From JAZOTM01 sp045657625 (GTDB lineage: Bacteria > Bacillota > Clostridia > Lachnospirales > Lachnospiraceae): 59,258 nt of DNA. Numbering within the stretch: the first letter of the stretch is position 1; every line of letters begins with the position of its first letter. Positions 8,483 to 17,034 of the stretch are shown in pieces. Position numbers and translations under genes: made by a program. The notes below the pieces were generated by a model. It did no database searches. It had not been told where the DNA came from and saw nothing but the letters and a program-made list of their open reading frames with translations. The stretch is taken from NCBI GenBank assembly GCA_045657625.1, contig JAZOTM010000050.1, positions 1 to 59,258 on the forward strand. The letters run 5' to 3'.

Positions 8483-9775
8483 TTATGCTTCCTTTCCATT
8501 TCGACAAAGCTTTGCATAAAAAAATCCATCCTGCACATTCTTTACCGGAAAAATCTGCTGCATTTCCTGTAAAGTAAAGTCTTTATTTTCCTGCAAAAAC
8601 CAAGTTACATTTTCTTCATTTTCCATTTTATCCATGGTACAGGTGCTATAAAGCAACACACCGTCCTTCTTGACGTATTGTTTTACAACAGACAAAATTT
8701 CCCGCTGCAAAGCTGCCAGCTCCTGCTCCTGGCTTTCATCCATACGATAACGAATTTCTTTTTTTCGTCCAATGATGCCCAAACCGGAACACGGCAAATC
8801 TGCCAGTACCACATCAAATTTTTCTTTGGAAGCCTCATCCAATTCCTTGGCATCAAACACCTGCGCCTCCACATTTTTCAATCCGGATTTCTCGATGTTC
8901 TCTTCAATCAACGCCACCTTATAATCCGTTAAATCTCTGGCAGTCACATGGCCGGTATTCTGAAGGATTTCTGCCACATGAAGGCTTTTGCCTCCGGGTG
9001 CAGCGCAGACATCCAAGACCTCCATGCCTTCCTGTAAATCCAAGGCTTCTGCCACGGACATAGAGCTTAAATCCTGTACATAAAAATAGCCTTTTTGAAA
9101 TGAAGGAAGAGCCTGCAACTGCTCCACATCCTTTAATTCATAGGCATAGGCATACTTCTCATGTTTACGGAATGAGATTCCTTCCTGTGTCCAAATCTGT
9201 TCCATTTCCTCCGGGGAAACTGCCACTCGATTCACACGAACCGTAAGAGGGCTTTTTCCTTCAAAGGAAGAAAGAATTTCTTTTGCCTGCTCTGTTCCGT
9301 AATCCTTTTCCCACTGTGCATACATCCACTGGGGAATGGAATAACGAACCGTCAAATCCGGACAGGAAATCTCTTCCTTATTTCTGGAGATGTTGCGTAA
9401 CACTCCATTGACGAAACCTTTTAAATTTCGAAATCCTTTTTTCTCTGCCAATTTCACTGCTTCATTGCAAGTCGCAGACTCCGGTACACTATCCAAAAAC
9501 AAAAGTTCATAGGTCCCCATACGAAGGATGGTTCGAATCACCGGTTTCATTTTTTTCACGGGTACTTTGGAAAACCGGTTTATTACGTAATCCAAGTAAA
9601 TCAAGTTTTCCAAGGTACCTTCCACGAGTCTGGTTAAAAATGCTCTCTTTTGTTTTTCCAAATAAGCATATTTATCCAAGACACTGCGAAGAGCAATGTG
9701 GCTATACTCTTTGCCGGAAGTGATTTCCAGCAAGAGTTCCATAGCCAACGCTCTTATATTTACCTGATCAGTCAT
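8483..9775 (-). CDS. rsmB: 16S rRNA (m5C967) methyltransferase
   Basis: About 430 residues: an N-terminal NusB-like RNA-binding domain followed by a SAM-dependent m5C methyltransferase domain. Visible motifs are DVCAAPGGK (SAM binding), ADLPCSGLG (TCL/PC Cys region) and YSTCT (catalytic Cys). The start at 9775 (MTDQ) overlaps the end of the preceding protease gene in ATGACTGA, with GGAGG upstream; this fits translational coupling. Confidence 0.94.
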   Translation of the reverse strand: MTDQVNIRALAMELLLEITSGKEYSHIALRSVLDKYAYLEKQKRAFLTRLVEGTLENLIYLDYVINRFSKVPVKKMKPVIRTILRMGTYELLFLDSVPESATCNEAVKLAEKKGFRNLKGFVNGVLRNISRNKEEISCPDLTVRYSIPQWMYAQWEKDYGTEQAKEILSSFEGKSPLTVRVNRVAVSPEEMEQIWTQEGISFRKHEKYAYAYELKDVEQLQALPSFQKGYFYVQDLSSMSVAEALDLQEGMEVLDVCAAPGGKSLHVAEILQNTGHVTARDLTDYKVALIEENIEKSGLKNVEAQVFDAKELDEASKEKFDVVLADLPCSGLGIIGRKKEIRYRMDESQEQELAALQREILSVVKQYVKKDGVLLYSTCTMDKMENEENVTWFLQENKDFTLQEMQQIFPVKNVQDGFFYAKLCRNGKEA

Positions 9776-10484
9776 TTCTTCGTCTTCCTCCAAATAAAAT
9801 CACAAGACGTAACAATTGCAAAATAGAGGATGCGGCACTGGCTACATAAGTAAGAGCAGCTGCTCCCAGTACCTTTCTGGTCATAGTCAATTCCTGCGCA
9901 CCTAAAATCCCGGTGGTCTCCAACATTTTTACTGCTCTTCTGCTGGCGTTGATCTCTACCGGAAGGGTCACAAGCTGGAATAAAACAGCCAAGGAAAAAC
10001 ACATAATTCCTAAGCTAATCAACATACTTCCACGCGTAAACAATAAGCCGATTAAAATAAGAGGCCATGCAATTGTGGAACCAAAGTTTGCCACCGGAAC
10101 CAATGCAGAACGAATGTGTAACGGTGCATAGCCCTTGTGATGCTGAATCGCGTGTCCCACTTCATGGGCCGCAACCCCCACCGCTGCTACAGAGGTAGAA
10201 CCATATACCGAATCCGACAAGGATAAGGTCTTATCCGTAGGATTGTAATGGTCTGTCAGATTTCCGGAAATATGCTGTACACGTACATCCTGAATTCCGG
10301 CTGCATGTAAAATACGAGTGGCTGCCTCAGCTCCAGTCATACCGGACATGCTACGATATTGAGAATATTTTGAAAATGTTCCCTTTACCAATCCGGAAGC
10401 GGCTAAGCAAAGCAACGCACCAATCAGTACTAAGATATAGGTCCAATCCAACCCATAATAATATCCATATCCGCCGTAATACAT
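9768..10484 (-). CDS. Membrane zinc metallopeptidase, YugP family
   Basis: A 238-residue integral membrane protein of the neutral zinc metallopeptidase 2 (YugP) family. It has an N-terminal membrane helix, the zinc motif HEVGH near residue 110 and two or three further hydrophobic helices in the C-terminal half. The start is taken as ATG 10484 because AGGAGG lies eight bases upstream; the GTG at 10490 is too close. It sits between fmt and rsmB, a conserved Clostridial position, but its substrate is unknown. Confidence 0.9.
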   Translation of the reverse strand: MYYGGYGYYYGLDWTYILVLIGALLCLAASGLVKGTFSKYSQYRSMSGMTGAEAATRILHAAGIQDVRVQHISGNLTDHYNPTDKTLSLSDSVYGSTSVAAVGVAAHEVGHAIQHHKGYAPLHIRSALVPVANFGSTIAWPLILIGLLFTRGSMLISLGIMCFSLAVLFQLVTLPVEINASRRAVKMLETTGILGAQELTMTRKVLGAAALTYVASAASSILQLLRLVILFGGRRRND

Positions 10485-10496
10485 AATCACAACCTC

Positions 10497-11426
10497 CTAT
10501 TGCAATAAGGTTCCTTCGGTCAACGTATATCCACGCAAGAAAGAACCGGCATCCATTCTCTTTTTGCCTTCCAATTGCACTTCTAATATTTCCAATTTGC
10601 CCTCACCGGTTTGCACCGTAAAGGTCTGTTTTCCGATTTCTGTCACACAACCGATTTTTTCCGGATTATTTCCATCCAAGACCTTTGCCTTCCATATCTT
10701 CAAGGTCTTTCCATCCACATGGGTATAAGCACTTGGCCATGGATTCATACCTCGAATAAAGCATTCCAAAGAAGTGGCAGATTTGCTCCAATCCAAAAGT
10801 CCCATTTCCTTGGAAATCATGGATACGTGTGTAGCCTCTTCCTCCGGCTGTTTTTCATAGGTCGCTGTGCCATTTTCAATGGATACCATAGTCTCCACAC
10901 AAAGTTTTGCACCTACCTGTGCCAATTTATCAAACAAGCTTCCCGCTGTTTCTTCCGGATCCAATGGAATCTCTGCTTTGCGAATCATGTCACCGGTATC
11001 CAAACCAATGTCCATTTTCATAATGGTTACACCGGCCGTCGGATCTCCATTGATTACCGCCCACTGAATCGGCGCTGCTCCACGATATTTTGGCAACAAG
11101 GACGCATGTACATTAATACAACCAAACCGAGGCATTTCCAAAATTTCTTTCGGCAAAATCTGTCCAAAAGCAGCTACTACAATCATATCGGCTCCTACTT
11201 TGCGAAGCGTCTCCACGGCTTCCGGTTCTCTTACTCTCTTTGGCTGAAAAACAGGAATGCCTTCTTTTTCCGCCAATTCTTTTACCGGCGGTGCCTGCAA
11301 AAGGCCTTTTCTTCCCTTTGGCTTGTCCGGCTGTGTCACAACCAAAGCCACTTCATGACCGGCTTTGATGATTTCCTCTAAAGTCCCAACGGCAAAATCC
11401 GGGGTTCCCATAAAAATAATCTTCAT
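10497..11426 (-). CDS. fmt: Methionyl-tRNA formyltransferase
   Basis: Formylates initiator Met-tRNA using 10-formyl-THF. A 309-residue protein with GTPDFAV at the N terminus, the catalytic loop NVHASLLPKYRGAAPI (Asn, His and later Asp in MDIGLDTGD), and the C-terminal tRNA-binding domain. The start codon overlaps the def stop by one base, so the formylation and deformylation genes are coupled. Confidence 0.97.
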   Translation of the reverse strand: MKIIFMGTPDFAVGTLEEIIKAGHEVALVVTQPDKPKGRKGLLQAPPVKELAEKEGIPVFQPKRVREPEAVETLRKVGADMIVVAAFGQILPKEILEMPRFGCINVHASLLPKYRGAAPIQWAVINGDPTAGVTIMKMDIGLDTGDMIRKAEIPLDPEETAGSLFDKLAQVGAKLCVETMVSIENGTATYEKQPEEEATHVSMISKEMGLLDWSKSATSLECFIRGMNPWPSAYTHVDGKTLKIWKAKVLDGNNPEKIGCVTEIGKQTFTVQTGEGKLEILEVQLEGKKRMDAGSFLRGYTLTEGTLLQ

Positions 11427-11911
11427 TATTCTTCCTCATCATCGCTTTCTGCATAAGTCACATCGTGAAGTTCACCCTCCACAAGTTCGGTATACATATG
11501 ACCATCCAAATGGTCAATTTCATGGCAGAACGCACGAGCCAAAAGGCCTTCTGCTTCTACAATATATTCCTGCATATCTTCATCATATGCTTTTACCTTT
11601 ACGTAATTTGGACGCGTTACAACGCCACCTTTTCCCGGAAGACTTAAGCAACCTTCTTCTCCGGTCTGTTCTCCTGCGCGTTCAATGATTTCCGGATTTA
11701 CAAGCACGAATGCTTCGTCTCCACAATCCACTACCGCAATACGACGTAAAATACCTACCTGCGGTGCTGCAAGACCTACACCGTTTGCTTCATACATGGT
11801 ATCAAACATATCGTCAATCAACTCACGAAGACGTGGTGTCATCTCCTGTACCGGTCTGCATACTTTCTCTAAAACAGGATCACCCTGAATACGAATTTCT
11901 CTTAAAGCCAT
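11426..11911 (-). CDS. def: Peptide deformylase
   Basis: Removes the N-formyl group from new proteins. At 161 residues it has all three signature motifs: GVGLAAPQVG, EGCLSLPG (metal Cys) and HEIDHLDG (metal His pair and catalytic Glu). It lies 28 bases after priA and directly before fmt. Confidence 0.97.
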   Translation of the reverse strand: MALREIRIQGDPVLEKVCRPVQEMTPRLRELIDDMFDTMYEANGVGLAAPQVGILRRIAVVDCGDEAFVLVNPEIIERAGEQTGEEGCLSLPGKGGVVTRPNYVKVKAYDEDMQEYIVEAEGLLARAFCHEIDHLDGHMYTELVEGELHDVTYAESDDEEE

Positions 11912-11939
11912 AATTTCCTCCTAAATTCACTCACTCTCA

Positions 11940-14183
11940 TTAAAACCCATTCATTGGGTCAAAGTCAAATCGCAACAGTAAATTGCGACAGTCCATTTTG
12001 GTTTCCATCGTTTTTTCTATATAATCTCGCACACGTAACAAAAGGTCTTTTTGCTCCGCTTTGATATATAAAACCTTACGATACTGGTCCTTTACCTTGG
12101 CTACGCCGGCATCCGCCGGTCCAATGATCCAAAGTCGTTCCTCTTCTTGCAGCTGCCACTCTTCGGCACACTGTTTTAATTTTGCAGCGCCTTCTTCCGC
12201 CACTTCATAGCGATTGGAGGATGCCAAAATCATCAGCATCGAAGAAAAAGGTGGATAGTCCATGAGTTCTCGAAAAGAAATCTCCTCCTTATAGAACTCC
12301 TGATAATCATGCTGTGCCGCAGATACCACACTGTAGTGCTCCGGGCTGTAAGTCTGAATCACGACTTCTCCTTTTTTAGTACCTCTTCCTGCACGTCCCG
12401 CTGCCTGTGTCAACAACTGAAAGGTACGCTCTCCACTATGAAAATCGCTGACATGTAGAGACATATCCGCTGCCAGTACCCCCATCAAAGTCACATTTGG
12501 AAAATCGTGTCCTTTTACTATCATTTGGGTACCAATTAATATATCCGCTTCCTGGTTTGCAAAAGCGTTTAAAATTTTCTCATGCCCGTTTTTTTCCTTT
12601 GTCGTATCCATATCCATACGTAAAATGCGGGCATTGGGAAAACGTTTCTGTACAATTTCTTCTACTTTTTCTGTCCCCGCCTTAAAGGTACCAATATATT
12701 TGGACCCACACTTGGGACAAAGCTTCACCGCCGGTTTTTCATATCCACAATAATGACATACCAGCTTCCCGTTGCGATGCAAAGATAAAGACACATCACA
12801 ATGCGGGCATTTCATGACCTCCCCGCAAGCACGGCAAGATACGAAACCGGACATTCCTCGTCTATTCAAAAACAGCATCATCTGCTCGTTTCGTTCCAGA
12901 CATGCCTCCATCTTTTCCTGCAAGGAAAGACTGAGCATAGAGCGATTGCCATTTTGCAATTCCTCTCGCAAATCCACAATTTCACAAGTCGGTAACGGTC
13001 TTTCATCCACGCGGTCTGTCAATTCCAACAAACGGTATGTTCCATGTAATGCTTTGTAGTAGCTTTCCACCGATGGTGTGGCAGAACCAAGCACCACCGA
13101 AGCATGACACATCTCTGCGCGCTTGATGGCTGTCTCTCTCGCATGATAACGCGGCAAGGTTTCACTTTTATATGTAGTCTCATGTTCTTCGTCGATAATA
13201 ATAAGGCCTAAATTTGAAAATGGTGTGAACAACGCAGATCTGGGTCCAATCATAATACTGATTTCCCCGTTTTTTGCACGTTCATACTGGTCATAACGTT
13301 CTCCCGGAGACATTTTGGAATTCAAGATGGATATCACATCTCCAAAACGTCCGTAAAAACGCATCACCGTCTGATAAGTCAATGCAATTTCCGGAATCAA
13401 CACAATGACCTGCTGACCACGTTCTAAAACTGCAGAAATAATTTCCATGTATACTTCGGTTTTTCCGCTACCGGTCACCCCATGCAATAAATAGGTCCGA
13501 TGTATTCCATCCTGAAGATCGGAAATTACCGTATCGCATACTTCCTGTTGGGCTTCATTCAACGTAATGTTGTAGGCTTTTCCCTTTACATTGGCCAAAG
13601 GATTGCGATAATCTGCGCGCACCTCTTCGGTTTTTAACAATCCGTTTTCCTCCAGAGAACGAACCGTTGCTGCCGTCACATGCAGTTTTCCCGTAGCCAC
13701 TTCATAAGGAATACGTTCCTTGTCTATGAGTTCCGCCAAAAGTCGTTCTTTTGCCACAGCATGCTTTCTGCGGAAGGCCTCCAACTCCAGCGCTGCCACC
13801 TCCGGTGTCGCACTCAAATGCAGAATTCGTTTTTCCTTTAAAGCTGCTTTTTTCTTAATGGGCAAAACCGTTTTCAACGCATGGTTCATGGTAGCACCAT
13901 AATTCTGTCGAATCCAAGCTGCAAGTTCAATCAACTGTGCTTCGATTGGTACGGAAGTCTCCACCACTGCAAAAATCTCTTTCGTTTTTGCTGGGTCAAA
14001 AACCGGTTCCTCCGTCACTTCCACCACGTAGCCTTTTCGCAAGGTTTCCCCTTTTCCAAAGGGAATCTCCACCAGCATACCGGGATGAATCTGGCCCACC
14101 ATCCGTTCCGGCACTTTGTACTGAAAGGTCTTATCTAATTTTTCATATGAAATATCTATAATAATATTGGCATATTGCGCCAT
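11940..14183 (-). CDS. priA: Primosomal protein N', replication restart helicase
   Basis: A 747-residue superfamily 2 DNA helicase that reloads the replisome at stalled forks. Present are the N-terminal 3'-end-binding domain, Walker A GVTGSGKTE, DEEH box, the double zinc module (paired Cys motifs CRAC, CPHC, CHYC, CPKC) and the C-terminal helicase motifs QAAGRAGRG. It heads the def-fmt run. Upstream lies a terminator belonging to the PH-domain gene. Confidence 0.97.
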   Translation of the reverse strand: MAQYANIIIDISYEKLDKTFQYKVPERMVGQIHPGMLVEIPFGKGETLRKGYVVEVTEEPVFDPAKTKEIFAVVETSVPIEAQLIELAAWIRQNYGATMNHALKTVLPIKKKAALKEKRILHLSATPEVAALELEAFRRKHAVAKERLLAELIDKERIPYEVATGKLHVTAATVRSLEENGLLKTEEVRADYRNPLANVKGKAYNITLNEAQQEVCDTVISDLQDGIHRTYLLHGVTGSGKTEVYMEIISAVLERGQQVIVLIPEIALTYQTVMRFYGRFGDVISILNSKMSPGERYDQYERAKNGEISIMIGPRSALFTPFSNLGLIIIDEEHETTYKSETLPRYHARETAIKRAEMCHASVVLGSATPSVESYYKALHGTYRLLELTDRVDERPLPTCEIVDLREELQNGNRSMLSLSLQEKMEACLERNEQMMLFLNRRGMSGFVSCRACGEVMKCPHCDVSLSLHRNGKLVCHYCGYEKPAVKLCPKCGSKYIGTFKAGTEKVEEIVQKRFPNARILRMDMDTTKEKNGHEKILNAFANQEADILIGTQMIVKGHDFPNVTLMGVLAADMSLHVSDFHSGERTFQLLTQAAGRAGRGTKKGEVVIQTYSPEHYSVVSAAQHDYQEFYKEEISFRELMDYPPFSSMLMILASSNRYEVAEEGAAKLKQCAEEWQLQEEERLWIIGPADAGVAKVKDQYRKVLYIKAEQKDLLLRVRDYIEKTMETKMDCRNLLLRFDFDPMNGF

Positions 14184-14204
14184 ACAGTTCTCCTAACATA
14201 AAAA

Positions 14205-14230
14205 TAAGGAAGCCTCCCATAAGGAGGCTC
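14205..14230 (-). terminator. Terminator after the PH-domain gene
   Basis: A hairpin AGCCTCC (14211-14217) with GGAGGCT (14223-14229), followed on the minus strand by a T-rich tract, sits six bases after the stop codon of the 138-residue PH-domain gene and before priA. Confidence 0.8.
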
Positions 14231-14236
14231 ATGCTC

Positions 14237-14653
14237 TTATTCTCCCATATCATCCAAGGATTCTGCGCCGATATCCTGCATGTTGATGGTGCGGCGTTTG
14301 ATACGTGCCGCTTCTGATGCTTTCATTAAATAATTTTTTATCTCTTTGGAATTCTTGATGTGAATCAACTGCAACACCGGATTGGTCACATCTCCGGTAT
14401 AACAAGAAATCGTACCAAGACCAAACAATTTTTCCATCAAGGTCTGAGAAAGCTTCACGTCCTGAATCTTATACATATAGCAGTCATCTTCTTCTGTCTT
14501 TAAAAGACCGGCATCGATGGTCAACACAGAGTCTGTCAATGTGTATACCGTAAAGGTCCAAGGCAGACCAAAGAATAAAAGTCTCTTTCTCTCTTTGTAA
14601 CGAACCTCATCATTGAAGTTCTCATTCATAATTTCCTCTATGTCCTTTGCCAT
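14237..14653 (-). CDS. Bacterial PH-domain protein (YdbS/bPH2-like)
   Basis: A 138-residue protein without signal or membrane helix. The segment from about residue 20 to 110 (LTDSVLTIDAGLL, DDCYMYKIQDVKLSQT, LFGLGTISCYTGD) matches the beta-rich bacterial pleckstrin-like domain formerly DUF304. The usual flanking membrane helices of YdbS are absent, so it may be a soluble version. It has its own terminator and faces pyrB across the cloverleaf element. No function is known. Confidence 0.75.
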   Translation of the reverse strand: MAKDIEEIMNENFNDEVRYKERKRLLFFGLPWTFTVYTLTDSVLTIDAGLLKTEEDDCYMYKIQDVKLSQTLMEKLFGLGTISCYTGDVTNPVLQLIHIKNSKEIKNYLMKASEAARIKRRTINMQDIGAESLDDMGE

Positions 14654-14737
14654 TGTAACTCTCCCTTCGCATTTCGAAATATTGTCTGTAAGATTTAAAT
14701 TTTATAGGGATGGGAAAAAGGGGAAACTCTCGTCACA

Positions 14738-14870
14738 CATGTATGAAACTTCCATGTCACCTACGTGACATGGGAAATCTGTGACACAGGCGTGCTGGCA
14801 AACTGGTTTGCCAAGACGCTTGTGTTACAGATTGCGCATGGGGCAGAGCCCCATGGCAGTTTCATACATG
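14738..14870 (+). repeat. Cloverleaf element: three hairpins inside an outer stem
   Basis: A 13-base perfect outer inverted repeat (14738-14750 with 14858-14870) encloses three hairpins: 14752-14760 with 14765-14773 (9 bp); 14776-14793 with 14816-14833 (18 bp, two of them G-T pairs) whose top carries a second stem 14796-14803 with 14806-14813; and 14837-14844 with 14848-14855 (8 bp). Both wobble pairs are G opposite T on the plus strand, so the plus-strand RNA or single-stranded DNA folds best. It lies between the divergent PH-domain and pyrB genes, upstream of the pyrB promoter. No matching RNA family is recognised. Confidence 0.8.
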
Positions 14871-14974
14871 GACAAAGTTTACATCACCTTTAAAATCTTT
14901 TTCCCAAATTTCGATTATGCCCTCACTTCCCCATATTATAACTTTTTTTACCTCGTCTTTCAACCAAATCCCTA

Positions 14975-15003
14975 TTGAAATTCCGAAGGCATTGGTTTAT
15001 TAT
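14975..15003 (+). promoter_or_regulatory. Sigma-70 promoter of pyrBI
   Basis: TTGAAA (14975-14980), a 17-base spacer and TATTAT (14998-15003) precede pyrB. The predicted leader is under 30 bases, leaving no room for a PyrR attenuator, and the ribosome binding site AAGGAG is at 15022-15027. Confidence 0.7.
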
Positions 15004-15036
15004 ATTGGAAATGTTTACGCGAAGGAGAATGAAATC

Positions 15037-15963
15037 ATGCGACATCTTATGAGTCCATTGGATTTTTCCGTCGAAGAGCTTCAGGATCTTTTATCCTTAG
15101 CCCAGGACATCGAGAAAAATCCCGGTCGATATGCCCACATTTGTGAAGGCAAAAAGTTGGCCACCCTATTTTACGAGCCTAGTACTCGTACCCGTCTTAG
15201 TTTTGAAGCTGCCATGTTAAACCTTGGTGGTTCTATTCTTGGATTTTCCAGTGCAGATAGCAGTTCCGCTGCAAAAGGTGAAAGTGTTTCCGACACCATT
15301 CGTGTTATTTCCTGTTACGCAGATATATGTGCCATTCGTCACCCCAAGGAAGGTGCCGCTTTAGTGGCTTCTCAAAAATCCAATATTCCAGTGATCAATG
15401 CCGGTGACGGCGGACATCAACATCCCACTCAAACATTAACAGACTTATTAACTATTTATTCTTTAAAACAGCGTTTAGGCCATTTGAAAATCGGTCTTTG
15501 TGGAGACTTGAAATTTGGCAGAACCGTTCATTCTTTAATTCATGCTTTAATTCGTTATCCCGATGTAGAATTCGTGATGATTTCCCCGGAGGAGTTACAA
15601 ATCCCCAGCAATTTAAAAGAAGATGTATTAGATGCAAACAACATTCCTTATACCGAGACCAGTCGTTTAGAAACCGTACTTCCGGATTTGGATATTTTAT
15701 ATATGACCAGAGTACAAAAGGAACGTTTCTTCAACGAAGAAGACTACTTAAGAATGAAGGACTTCTATGTACTGGATAAAAAGAAAATGGAATTGGCCAA
15801 AGAAGATATGTTAGTCCTTCATCCACTTCCAAGAGTGAATGAAATCTCTACAGAAATCGACGATGATCCAAGAGCTGTTTACTTTAAGCAGGCCCAGTAT
15901 GGTGTCTATGTTCGTATGGCACTGATTTTAACCTTATTGGGACTCGTACCGGAAAGGAGTTAA
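15037..15963 (+). CDS. pyrB: Aspartate carbamoyltransferase catalytic chain
   Basis: Condenses carbamoyl phosphate and aspartate, the committed step of pyrimidine synthesis. A 308-residue protein with the carbamoyl-phosphate motif FYEPSTRTR, GDGGHQHPTQ, DLKFGRTVHSL and the aspartate-side HPLPR. I start it at ATG 15037 because AAGGAG lies nine bases upstream; the longer open frame from 14917 runs through the promoter. It is followed two bases later by pyrI, giving the class B holoenzyme. Confidence 0.97.
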   Translation: MRHLMSPLDFSVEELQDLLSLAQDIEKNPGRYAHICEGKKLATLFYEPSTRTRLSFEAAMLNLGGSILGFSSADSSSAAKGESVSDTIRVISCYADICAIRHPKEGAALVASQKSNIPVINAGDGGHQHPTQTLTDLLTIYSLKQRLGHLKIGLCGDLKFGRTVHSLIHALIRYPDVEFVMISPEELQIPSNLKEDVLDANNIPYTETSRLETVLPDLDILYMTRVQKERFFNEEDYLRMKDFYVLDKKKMELAKEDMLVLHPLPRVNEISTEIDDDPRAVYFKQAQYGVYVRMALILTLLGLVPERS

Positions 15964-15965
15964 GG

Positions 15966-16412
15966 ATGTTAAATATTAGCGGAATTCATGAAGGTTTTGT
16001 TTTAGACCATATCCAGGCAGGACAAAGCTTAGAAATCTATCATGATTTGAAATTAGATACTTTAGATTGCACCGTTGCCATCATCAAAAATGCCAAGAGC
16101 AAAAAGATGGGCAAAAAAGACATCATAAAAGTAGAATGCCCGGTAGATGCGTTAGATCTTGATATTTTAGGTTTTATCGATCACAACATCACCGTCAATA
16201 TCATTAAAAACGATGAAATTGTAGAAAAGAGAGCTTTGCAGCTCCCCACAGAGATTCACAATGTCATCTCTTGCAAGAACCCAAGATGTATCACTTCCAT
16301 CGAACAGGAATTGGAACAGATTTTCGTCTTAACCAACCCTGCCAAGGAAGTCTATCGTTGCAAGTATTGCGAAACAAAATACAAAGGAAAAAAGTTCCTT
16401 ACAAATCTGTAA
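15966..16412 (+). CDS. pyrI: Aspartate carbamoyltransferase regulatory chain
   Basis: Allosteric chain that binds nucleotides and links PyrB trimers through a zinc domain. In 148 residues it shows the N-terminal allosteric domain (VDALDLDILGFIDHNIT) and four zinc Cys in the C-terminal half (CKNPRC and CKYC). It follows pyrB with a two-base gap. Its last codons form part of the terminator hairpin. Confidence 0.96.
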   Translation: MLNISGIHEGFVLDHIQAGQSLEIYHDLKLDTLDCTVAIIKNAKSKKMGKKDIIKVECPVDALDLDILGFIDHNITVNIIKNDEIVEKRALQLPTEIHNVISCKNPRCITSIEQELEQIFVLTNPAKEVYRCKYCETKYKGKKFLTNL

Positions 16413-16424
16413 GGAACTTTTCAA
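16391..16424 (+). terminator. Terminator of pyrBI, overlapping the pyrI 3' end
   Basis: A 12-bp perfect stem (16391-16402 with 16409-16420), loop of six, followed by TTTTC. The pyrI stop codon is inside the hairpin, and the A-rich left side makes it usable in both directions, also for the J-domain gene arriving from the other side. Confidence 0.85.
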
Positions 16425-16434
16425 AAATGCTTTA

Positions 16435-17034
16435 TTAGCAAAAGCAATTGCAAAGCAAGTTTAACAACAGAAAATCCAAACATAATCCACCGCCGGTACG
16501 CTGATATGGAGTTCCATAGCTGCTGGCGGTGTTTCTGTACCAGCCACTGCCGTACTCAATCTGCTGTTTGGTCTGTCTATATAAAATATTGCTGGGCTCC
16601 ATGTCCACAGCCCTACTAATGTATTCCTGTGCTGCCACTGTATTTCCCAAACCACTGTTTGCAATGGCACTATAGTAATACCACTTCGCAGAACGCAAAT
16701 TCTGTTCCATGCCATTCAAAACGTTCAAAGCTTCTTTGTAGTAGTGATTTGCAATATAGTTTGCTGCCGCCTGGAATTCTACGGATTCTTCCCGTTGCTG
16801 GGATTGATAGCCACCATAGCTTCCCTGTGAAGAAGAATACCCCTGTTGACGTTCTCTCATAATCTGGTCATAAGCAGCTTGTACTTCTTTGAATTTTTCC
16901 TCTGCTTCTGCCTTGTTCGGATTATTCACATTTGCATCCGGATGGTATTTACGGCTCATATTACGATAAGCCTTCTTTACTTCGTCATCAGTTGCTCCCG
17001 GTGAGATACCTAAAACACTATAAGGATTGATCAT
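16435..17034 (-). CDS. J-domain protein with TPR-like segment and hydrophobic Cys-rich tail
   Basis: A 199-residue co-chaperone candidate. Residues 1-65 are a complete J domain with HPD at about residue 31. A Gln/Ser/Gly linker follows, then two helix pairs resembling TPR units (YYKEALNVLN, AAQEYISRAVDMEPS). The last 16 residues are mostly Leu, Phe and Cys (LCLDFLLLNLLCNCFC), suggesting a tail anchor or lipidation. It overlaps the DUF5685 gene by four bases, so the two products probably work together with DnaK. Confidence 0.85.
   Translation of the reverse strand: MINPYSVLGISPGATDDEVKKAYRNMSRKYHPDANVNNPNKAEAEEKFKEVQAAYDQIMRERQQGYSSSQGSYGGYQSQQREESVEFQAAANYIANHYYKEALNVLNGMEQNLRSAKWYYYSAIANSGLGNTVAAQEYISRAVDMEPSNILYRQTKQQIEYGSGWYRNTASSYGTPYQRTGGGLCLDFLLLNLLCNCFC

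Noticed and set aside
10611..11381. 256-residue plus-strand open frame opposite fmt
   Set aside because: Complementary shadow of fmt, without start signals.
14917..15036. Longer N terminus for pyrB
   Set aside because: The extra 40 codons run across the promoter and lack homology-like motifs; AAGGAG fits the ATG at 15037.
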